From NCBI GenBank assembly GCA_025618425.1, contig CM046833.1, positions 10,074,327-10,138,326 of the forward strand: a stretch of DNA of 64,000 nt. The letters run 5' to 3'. The DNA is from Heliocidaris tuberculata. Taxonomy: Eukaryota > Echinodermata > Echinoidea > Camarodonta > Echinometridae. The notes beneath the pieces were generated by a model. It saw only the letters and a list, made by a program, of their open reading frames with translations. It made no database searches and had not been told where the DNA came from. A program made the translations under genes and the position numbers. Every line of letters begins with the position of its first letter. Positions within the stretch are counted from its first letter, which is position 1. Shown here piece after piece: positions 55,618-64,000 of this stretch.

Positions 55618-58600
55618 ATGTCTTCCCTTGTAGAGGCTTGAGTGGCACAATGGATCTGAGTGTGGCGAAAGAGAAGAAAAGAGTGAAAGAAGAACCAAAG
55701 GATGGCATAAAGAAAGAGTATCTACCCCAAAAAGCAGCTGTTGCAAGTCCTCCAAAATCGGAACCGCGCAAATCAATATGTGACAACGACGGAAAGGTAA
55801 TAGCCGAATGTGACAATAAGCCAGTCCGTAATTAGTTCATGGTACAAATGACCCTGAAATGACCCCAAACTGTACGCGCATGCGGATCTGTTTTGGTGGA
55901 CCCCCTATTTGTTTAACTCTTTCAGTGCCGATGTCACGTATATGTGACAGACAGACTTGTCATTTCATTCACCGATTGCTCCACCACAGGAAAATTGTAT
56001 GGTGGTCAATATACATCAAACTTTTGAGTATATATCAAGCATTCCAAGTGTATGATTATAACTATATGCTACCATAAAAATTTTCAGAGAAAATTGCAGA
56101 TTTTTAAAAAGATATTACCTTTTCAACATTAAACAATAGTAAACAAATGAGAAACCAAAATGTAAGGAACAAAAAAAGAAATGCAAATGTAATTTTCAAT
56201 AATTGTTATGCATAAAGTTGGGTAAAGTAATGTTTGGTATCATAAGAAATGGTAATAAATTTCCTACAAGTTTTGTACACAATATTTTGTGAAATAATAG
56301 ATGGTTAATGAAGTGCAAACATTTGAAAAGTAAGCACTGATCACATTTTGGTAAAATGTTGAAAAGAGCTAAACCCCTTGGCACAGTAAGAGTTAACATG
56401 TGAAATCATACTGGCGCGTCTATCGTGGTGCGTACAAAATGACAGTGTATAAAGGTCACTTGTACTCGGTACAAATGAACTTTATCTGCACATGCGCAAC
56501 TTATTACAAACCGGCTTATTAGGCGATTCTGAAATGTGTCACGTTATTAATTCAAAACAGACAACAGCAACCAGAATCGTGATATGACCACTGACAGCGT
56601 TGTCACTACGGTGGTCGGCGCTGGTCGGAACCATCCACCACTCGAAATTTCCGACCAGCACTCAATGCAATATCACACCCTCCCACCCAGCACTAATTTC
56701 CCCACTGACAAAGAAAAAATACTACGATTTTGACCTACGAATATACAACTGTGGTTTAAGCCAGTAATCTGACAGCACTCACAGCAGGTATATGTACAAA
56801 GTAAACCAAATACTAATACAGTAGTTACAATGCTTAATGTTGCAGCTACAGTACAGTGTGTACTGAGTAGATACATGATATTTTTACTGTTTAACTATAA
56901 CTTACATGTATAAGCCCTGAAAACCGACTAGTTTTTGTCCCCCTGAACCCCCATGGCAAGGTGTCAGGCGATAAAATTTCCAACACTAAAAAGTCCCTGG
57001 TGACAACCCTGACCACTGATTAAAAAGATGGTTGAGTTCTGGGAAAGGTGAAAAAATAATTTGTGAGCTTCCTCATTCCTTTTATGTCAGTTTGAAAGAA
57101 CATCATGGCGGAAATGTCCCCTAAAAAGGTTTACTCTTATAATGCACTTACTTTTCAAAAATGATGAGGATTAGCTGAAGCGCTCGGGCTGAACATCCAT
57201 GCCACATGTATGTGCAGTCCCATATACCCATTTCTATGTGCAGTGCATCTGCTTTTCAGTAAGATTGGGTCAATGTCTTATCATTTTGACGATTCCAAAA
57301 CCTCATCACAGTATACACCAATTCTTACGTAGACATGATCAATCTTTCCCAATTGCTTTGAAACAGTTTCTTTTGCAATTTTATCTTTAATGGTAGTGAT
57401 ACCAGAAAGAAACATTAGTCAATGTTCGTATCAAAAAACGAAAACAAAAAATTTTCGACGAAAGATTTATGTCATCGTCATATGGTACACATTGCACAAA
57501 ACAAACTTCTTTAAATGTAATACGCTGTTGATTCAATTATTCCTTTTGGAGGGGGGAGGGTAAGTAAGCCATGGTTGAAACAAAGTGAGAGAACATGCAT
57601 GTAGTCTTTACATGTAAATGATCATCATACCTGACAAACACAAATATTGATTCACTTGATTTTTAGTAGAGTTTGAGTTTGAGTTATGAATCCCAGCCAA
57701 GCACAGAAGTCTTCAGTGGAAAGACATCTACATATTTGTCATTGTTAACAATTGGATAGTTGATAGGAAATTCCTTGAGTGATTGAGGGCCTTATCATGG
57801 CAGCTTAACTTTTAAGCCACGATTATTTGAAGTTCATTATATGGCATATAAAACGTAAAAAAATGCAGTATATCTGTTTTTTGATTGATTGAAGTATTTT
57901 TTATTCATTGATTTATTTATTTCATTTTCAGTTGGAGCAAAGTACAGTTTCATCGAGCGGCAAGCATCTTCCCTCAGTCAACCACTACCTCATTAAAAAC
58001 TCTGGTCAGTACTTCACATCAAGGCACGTGGTCACAGTGCCATTCATCTGCGAAGAGTGCGGTGATGCCTTTGAGAGTATCTCGGACCTCGTGCTCCACT
58101 TCCGCAGCCACTTCAACGGCAGTCTCTATGAATGTTCGGTGTGCCTTACTCCGTTCAGCAGCAACCATGCCCTGAAGAAACATATGGCGGCACACAGCAA
58201 TGTAGAAATCAAAGCTAGCAGACACTCAGGGAGTAAGGTTGATGGTACTAATGGTGTGCAGAAAAGTCACAAGGATGATGAAGAGAAGGAGGATTTAGGA
58301 TTGTTCAAGTGTGTTCACTGCAGGAAGGCGTTTGAGAGTGAGTCTCGCCTTGAGGATCACGTCATGGAGCATCAAATCCAGGAGCTACACACTTGCGAAG
58401 AGTGCGGCAGGTGCTACCAACAGAGACACCTCCTGGACAACCACATCAAGATGCACCATGTTGAGTTGTGGACGTGTGAAGAGTGTGGCAAGAGCTTTGA
58501 GAACAAAAAGCGATTGATGGTGCATTATGAGATGCATAATGGAGTCCAGGTAGAGAAGAGGCACAAGTGTGAGGAGTGCGGGAAGGCGTTTGTGGCCAAG

Positions 58601-58999
58601 TCCAAGCTCCTACGGCACATGCGGGTGCACACGGGTGAACGCCCGTTCCGTTGCGACATTTGCGGCAGGGGATTCAACGACAGGTCCAATCTTTTCATCC
58701 ACGCCCGCGTCCATACCGGCGAGAAACCCTACTCCTGCACACTCTGCGGGAAATCCTTTACGGGGAAGAACGATCTGAATAGGCACGAAATGATCCACAC
58801 AGGAACCAAGCCGCACACGTGTAAGCAGTGCGGGAAAGGGTTCCGTGAGAAGTCCAAGCTGACGCGGCACATCAAGACGCACATTTTACCAAACTCCATG
58901 CAGAAGCCCCACAAGTGTCCTACGTGCGGAAAGGGATTCCGTGAGAAGTCAAAACTTAAGAGGCATATTAAGATACATGAGAGAGAAATGCAAAACTGA
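55618..58999 (+). CDS. C2H2 zinc-finger protein, last two exons, ten fingers
   Basis: Exon 55618-55796 (acceptor ttttctccag, donor ggaaag|gtaata) encodes [20 protein letters not shown] and a Lys/Glu/Pro-rich linker with a KEEP motif. It joins in phase 0 to exon 57932-58999 (acceptor attttcag). The final exon encodes [12 protein letters not shown], then ten C2H2 fingers: five spaced irregularly ([40 protein letters not shown]) and five in tandem ([40 protein letters not shown]), three of which are followed by TGE[KR]P- or TGTKP-type linkers. The stop is at 58997-58999, right after the last finger. This is a nuclear sequence-specific DNA-binding protein by family; its target is unknown. The first exon enters in phase 1, so upstream exons exist but were not identified; alternatively translation could start at the internal ATG at 55650. 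Confidence 0.85.
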
Positions 59000-60329
59000 G
59001 CATGATTGTATGGAAGTTGTCCCAGTGCTTCTTTTCATTGCAATCAGGTATCTTTAATCAATGCAACAAAGATATTCAATGATTTTGTTGTTTGTATCGG
59101 GACAGCTAATTCTTTGAAATGCTGTTCATGTCATGTAATTTAGCTGTTGTACATGTACCCATCACTTCCTCATGTTTTTCTTGACCCAACTGGAAATCCT
59201 TGAACAGTGCCCTGAGTTTTAATAGGCATCTTGGCAAAACCTAGTGCACATATTTCCTGCAGCTCTTTGACCCTTACGGTGCCACCATTTAAACTAAGAC
59301 CCTTGTCACACAGTGAAAACCTATCCCAGCTCATCCCATGATAGGAATTTGGTATCCTAATACTTAGACCAATGCACAAAAGGTACCTGAGATTAATTTT
59401 TAGCAAACCTGTCTCCGACCACCTTTAAATCATTTAACAATGTATTTTTTATATTAATTACCTGTTCATTTCCATATAATACATTCCGCACCTTTTGAAC
59501 TGTACATGTAATCACTCTGTGTTTTCTAAATCATCAGATCAGCTGTTTCCATGTAATGACTGATATTAAAAACAGAGCTCCAATTTTACATCTTATCATT
59601 CTACATGTATGTCACCAAGGTTGTGAATGTTTCCAGGAGATATGGATATCACCTTGATTGTAAATATGTAGATATGCTCCATTCCCAAAATTGTTTTTGT
59701 ATTGTAAGGCATTAGTTAGTTCAGTGCCACATCCAGAATATATAATTTTACCTGTGACAGTTTTGAAGTGGTTCAGTTTATAGACATATAACTAATTCCA
59801 AAGTATTTAATCCATCCTAAGGAACATGTGTGTAACATTTAAGTTTCTTAATGTGATATATGTGGATTACATTTTATTACATTCACCTGTGCTTGACTGA
59901 TATTGCTTTTAAACAAAACTATGTGTATAGCATTATAATGAGAACTTGGGACTTTTATATCCATTTTGACTGGTTTAGTGTACACTTTTATTTACTATCT
60001 GAATTTTACTCAGGGTAAGATTTTTTTTTTTGTATATTGATGTGGAAGTTTGGGGACAGGTACGTTCTGATTGGATTGTTGCTAAGTATGTTTATGCTCT
60101 GTCAGGGCATTTAAATACAGAATATTTATGATTGTGTCTGAGACAAAAGGGTCAGTTTAAATGGTACTGTTATTACCATTATGACATATCGTCCCAATGT
60201 GCTTCAAAAGGGTTTGGATGTCATTACCTTTGAGTTGTGTCAGATGAATGTCGGTTTTAATTATTCATGTCAGTTTTTATTGATTTTCTCCAAAGCATTG
60301 TGAAGAAATGTAAATTGAAATTTGAATGA
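59000..60329. other. 3' UTR and flank of the zinc-finger gene
   Basis: The UTR length cannot be set; no strong polyadenylation hexamer with a clear downstream element stands out. No other gene is recognised. Confidence 0.4.
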
Positions 60330-60397
<68 letters not shown>

Positions 60398-61045
60398 TTA
60401 TACCGCGCTTTTCCCATAAGGCCCAAAGCGCTGACAGTAATTTAAATTACAAATACTTATGGTAAGAAAAACAATGTTACAACTACAAACTGCTAAAGAG
60501 ATGTGTTTTCAAGGCCTTTCTGAAGACACTGACTGATGAAGACTGTCTAATTGTTAGTGGTAAATCATTCCAGTATTTTGAAGCAGACACAGTGAATGTC
60601 CTATCACCGGCCAAGGTGCGAGTAACTGAATATGTGAGACGGAGAGGATCACTGGATGACCTCAATCGCCTGGTAGATGTATATTAATTCAAACAGGTAT
60701 CTAAATATTTTGGAGCTTGATTATTAAGGATTTTATAGACAAACAAAAGTAATTTGAAAATTATACGTTGTTTCAAAGGGAGCCAGTGTAATGAGTTCAA
60801 GAGTGGCTGAGATGGGTGGTCCCTAGAAACCTGAAGCACCAATCGAGCAGCCCAGTTTTGTAGTCGTTGCACATGATTTAATTGAGTCGAGGGAATGGTA
60901 GAAAGAAGCCCGTTACAATAATCGATACGGGATAGAACTAAAGAACGCACAGCATTATGACAGGCAGATTGATCAATGAACCTTCTAATTCTAACGATAT
61001 TCCTTAAATAAAATGTAACCGTACGACAGATGTACACAGTAATTA
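60330..61045 (-). mobile_element. 5'-truncated L2-like non-LTR element with (AAT)n tail
   Basis: The minus-strand frame reads ICRTVTFYLRNIVRIRRF, then SRIDYCNGLLSTIPS, LQNWAARLVLQ and SLHWLPLKQRI (61037-60684). After a break it reads LRLTYSVTRT and SASKYWNDLPL (60665-60483). These are C-terminal reverse transcriptase motifs of the L2/Crack type. The 3' UTR ends taccgcgcttttcc and gcccaaagcgc (as seen on +) next to an (ATT)n tract of about 20 units (60330-60397), the element's tail. At least one stop or frameshift separates the two parts. Confidence 0.8.
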
Positions 61046-62308
61046 TGTAAGGTTTATTTATTTAAAATGAAATAAATATGGCGCTACAACTCCGCTATAA
61101 ATGTATAATTCTTTCATGTACTTTACATGTAGGAAGTTTATCTTTTCTAGTTATACCAGGACATAGACATATTGAAGAAAATTGTGTAAAAGTGTATTTC
61201 ATTTTGTTTTTGCCTCGACAGGTTTACATCCATGTATGTCTATGTGAAAGGGGGATTATTTATTTGAATGGGAGATGGCAGGGCGTAAATGTTAGTGATG
61301 TGATATATTCATTATCCATGCTTCAAAATGTGGACTTATGAAAAAGGCATACATGTACATGTGCAAATTACAAAAGCAAAACAAATATTCTGTAGCAGTA
61401 TTAGAGGTGACCTCAAGTAGATTATTCTCATTTTAGTTGCCAGTTTGTAGCATTCCATTTATTTAAGAAATTATGTTTTCCTAATATGTCATGCCTAAAG
61501 GGGAATTATTTAATGTTACATGATTTCACAAAGCTCTTTGCTGCTGAAAATGCAGGATGAGGAATAAGTTTTGCTTGCCAGTACAAAACGCATGAGCGGA
61601 GATTGTGGATATTTGAATTTTCGGATGGCAATTTGATTTCAGATTGATTAAGTTGATACATGTATGTATAAGTTTAAGTACCAATTTTTAAATGAATTTT
61701 ATTGTGTTCTTTGTTTAATCATTTTGTTGATATATATTTTTGTATATTTTGTTCTAGATCCAAAAAAAAGTGTCTTAACTAAGTTGTCTTTTCAAAGTTT
61801 TGTTGATCCATTGCCTAAAGGACTGAGGGGATTCTGTACTAACCCAATGTGTACAGGAGCCCGATGATTCCTGTATTGAACCTATGGAAATACAGTGGAA
61901 ATGCAGTAGATGTATAAAGAGTTCTGATATATAACAATATTCCTGATATAACAATATTCCTGATATAACAAGGTAACCCTCTGGTACCAGCTCTTTGTAT
62001 TCTATTGTTTTTTTTTAACCTAATATAACAAGATTCCTGCTATAACAAGGTAATTTTGATGGTCCCAAGGACCTCGTTATACTGAGTTTCCACTGTACGT
62101 ACGAGAATTCAGTAGTTAACAGGTAATAGGGTACCAACCACCAACAAATATTTTGCTCCGTATGTTAGAAGTTCCATGTTGTTACACTATATATGGGCTT
62201 CACATATTATTTCTATAAGGAGATATTGCAATTTTTATTACACTCTCTATAAGCGTAAAGGCGACTCGTGAGTAGGCTGCTCGACGCACCCGTACGTGCC
62301 CGCCAAGA
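61046..62308. other. Intergenic DNA, no gene recognised
   Basis: It includes a short repeat of cctgatataacaa (61935-62050). A short frame ending in GLRGFCTNPMCTGAR (to 61867) after an acceptor-like ttctag could be an exon but has no support. Confidence 0.4.
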
Positions 62309-62491
62309 TAAGGGCTCGTGCGGAACGAAACTGGGAGTTCGGTTCTGCACGAGCATTTTCACGCTGTCCTTTAGCTCCTTCATACTCCTTAACTGTTGAC
62401 CTATGTAATGCCAGATAAAGTTCTTTGAGGTTAATTTTATACTTTTTACCTGTACACAAATGATTTTGTTCAGGTGATTCTTACACTTTAA
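62309..62491. repeat. Dispersed repeat, copy 2 of 2, with hairpin end
   Basis: It is the inverted counterpart of 36455-36643. Its end, 62314-62354, is a hairpin of about 17 bp (gctcgtgcggaacgaa against ttcggttctgcacgagc) with two mismatches and an 8-base loop. Confidence 0.65.
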
Positions 62492-63069
62492 GCCTTCTTG
62501 AATGAGAGAATTGAGTAGTCATGGGTTAATTCATGGGAACTAATTGGTGCTTATAGTTATGAAATATCCAGACGGTGCTTTAGAACTAATCATTGCTTTA
62601 ACATGATAGCTACAGAATAGTTAGAGTTTATAGTGATATATATCATTTGAAAGAGAGATGTTATTTAAAAATCAGAGTGGTAAATCATTTATTGCTAAAT
62701 TTATATACAATGAACGGTTTTCAAAATTTATTTTATATATATATATGTAATACATGTACATGTTTAATTACCGACTTAGTATGAAAAGTAACCTTGATTA
62801 AAATAATTTCAACATTTTTTATCAAACATCACATTTTACCTAAGATAACTAAATTACTAATGTAGTCAACTACCTTTACTTATATGCTGGTAATAAATGT
62901 ATGAGTACTGAACAATGCTACAGTGTACACAAAAATGTTTCTTTTCATCAATTAGCATAATGTGGTTAAATTCCTCGCTACATGTACTAACCTGAGACGT
63001 ACATTATAAGTATGCTTTGAATTTTTAATCATCAGTGCAATCTACGTTTGGATGAGAAAAATAGTGATA

Positions 63070-63434
63070 CCCAAATGGAGAAAGAGAGAGAGAGAGTAAA
63101 AAAAACAGACGGGGAAAGGGTAGAGAAAGAGGATGGGAACGAGAGAGAGAAAGAGAGAGAGAGAGAAAGGGGGTTAGAAGGGTAGTGAGAGGGAGAGAGA
63201 TGGAGAGCTGCAGAGAAAAGGGAAACGAGATATCAAGACAGATGGGATGGCAAAGGAAAAAAAAAAAGAGGAGGGCAGATTGTGTGTAGAAAGGGAGACA
63301 GAGAGCATGGGGAGAGGGAATTGTGGTTTGTTATCGCTAGACATGTCAATTTGGCGCCATCTCTTGTCAAACAGATCTGAAATCCGGCAACATACTAGTA
63401 GTTGGTGTGGCGACAAACCGAAATACATGTAGGA

Positions 63435-63472
<38 letters not shown>

Positions 63473-63640
63473 TATAAAAGGGGAGATATACGTAAAGAGA
63501 AGAAAACAACAAAAAGATATCTGAATGGAGAGAGAGGGTGATGGAGACATAAAGCTGGGGGAGAGTGATGGAGAGACGAAGAGAGGGGATAAGAGAGAGA
63601 GAGAGAGAGAGAGAGGATAGTGTCAAAACTCTTCTCACAG
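63070..63640. repeat. GA-rich simple-sequence region
   Basis: Repeated (GA)n and GGGAGA-type tracts, longest at 63433-63470 and 63593-63615, with a ~130-bp less repetitive stretch at 63300-63430. Frames across it (Ser-Leu repeats on the minus strand) are artefacts. Confidence 0.9.
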
Positions 63641-63711
63641 TCTCTTCCCATTTCCCCCTCATTTTGTCAACTTAGCTCCAAAGAGAATTTCCCCACCCTC
63701 ATACTCGAGCC

Positions 63712-64000
63712 CTTAAAGGGGAAGTTCACCCCGAAGATCACTTGAGTTTAAAAAATGCAGAAAAAATAAAGAAAAATATTGGCGAAAGTTTGGAGAAAAT
63801 CCGTTAAAGAATAACGGAGTTATGGACTTTTGAAGTTTTGATTTTGTGACGTCACATGCGAGCAGCTCCTCCATTATGTAATGTGATAAATATTCCATAA
63901 AATACAGTTTTCTCAGAAAATTTAGAATATTTTCGTCTGTGCATTTGATATATTGTCAGAAATGCTATTCAATACTAGATTCTGAAAAGAAACAATATTA
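63712..64000. repeat. Dispersed repeat beginning AAGGGGAAGTTCACCCC, cut by the window end
   Basis: The text (aaggggaagttcaccccga, then ggcgaaagtttggagaaaat, gttaaagaataacggagtta, tgacgtcacatgcgagcagc) is of a kind I recall as highly repeated in sea urchin and sea star genomes. This is memory of a pattern, not a database result. Only the left part is in the window. Confidence 0.5.

Noticed and set aside
58019..58914. Open frames antisense or out of frame to the zinc-finger exon
   Set aside because: They are shadows of the repeated Cys-His coding pattern.
61664..61867. Possible exon ending GLRGFCTNPMCTGAR
   Set aside because: An acceptor-like ttctag precedes it, but no partner exon or recognisable domain was found.
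63174..63662. 162-codon Ser-Leu-rich frame
   Set aside because: It is the complement of GA-rich simple sequence.

Overview
This is animal nuclear DNA: spliced genes, long introns, abundant microsatellites and many transposon relics. The mixture of CR1/L2-type non-LTR retrotransposons, hAT-like MITEs with G-run ends, a long foldback element with an 8-bp target duplication resembling the TU foldback elements of sea urchins, and a gustatory-receptor-like gene points to a marine invertebrate deuterostome, most likely a sea urchin. That assignment is inference from repeat style; no species-diagnostic gene is present.

Only three host genes can be supported. (1) 10129-13507 (+): a two-exon, 497-residue seven-transmembrane protein that looks like a gustatory-receptor-like (GRL) chemoreceptor. 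(2) 41063-44539 (-): three exons of a major-facilitator transporter of the monocarboxylate-transporter (SLC16-like) type, with the last exon or exons not found. (3) 55618-58999 (+): the last two exons of a ten-finger C2H2 zinc-finger protein. Nothing in the window suggests that these three act together.

The rest is transposon landscape. 2.8-6.2 kb: a nearly full non-LTR element (endonuclease and reverse transcriptase) broken by one frameshift. 6.7-8 kb: a perfect 59-bp inverted repeat and a direct duplication. 14.3-19.9 kb: a 5.6-kb foldback element whose arms are tandem ~145-bp units, carrying a decayed gene. 21-25 kb: a second, decayed non-LTR element with two nested insertions. 25-34 kb: MITEs, a repeat with ~165-bp inverted ends, and a CpG-rich repetitive block. 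45-46 kb: a second foldback built of short units. 47-48.9 kb: an L1-type reverse-transcriptase fragment split by a 1.38-kb element with a 9-bp target duplication and a RecQ-like helicase fragment. 49-50.5 kb: a G/C-tract hairpin minisatellite inside an inverted-repeat element. 51.6-55.1 kb: nested inverted repeats, including a 575-bp near-perfect palindrome with a 9-bp target duplication whose empty site survives 1.2 kb away. 60.3-61 kb: an L2-like 3' fragment with an (ATT)n tail.

The most unusual objects are the palindrome (51667-52241), the foldback element (14272-19913) and the helicase-carrying element (47267-48648). Boundaries were read by eye from inverted repeats and target duplications, so most are reliable to a few bases only where a duplication is stated.
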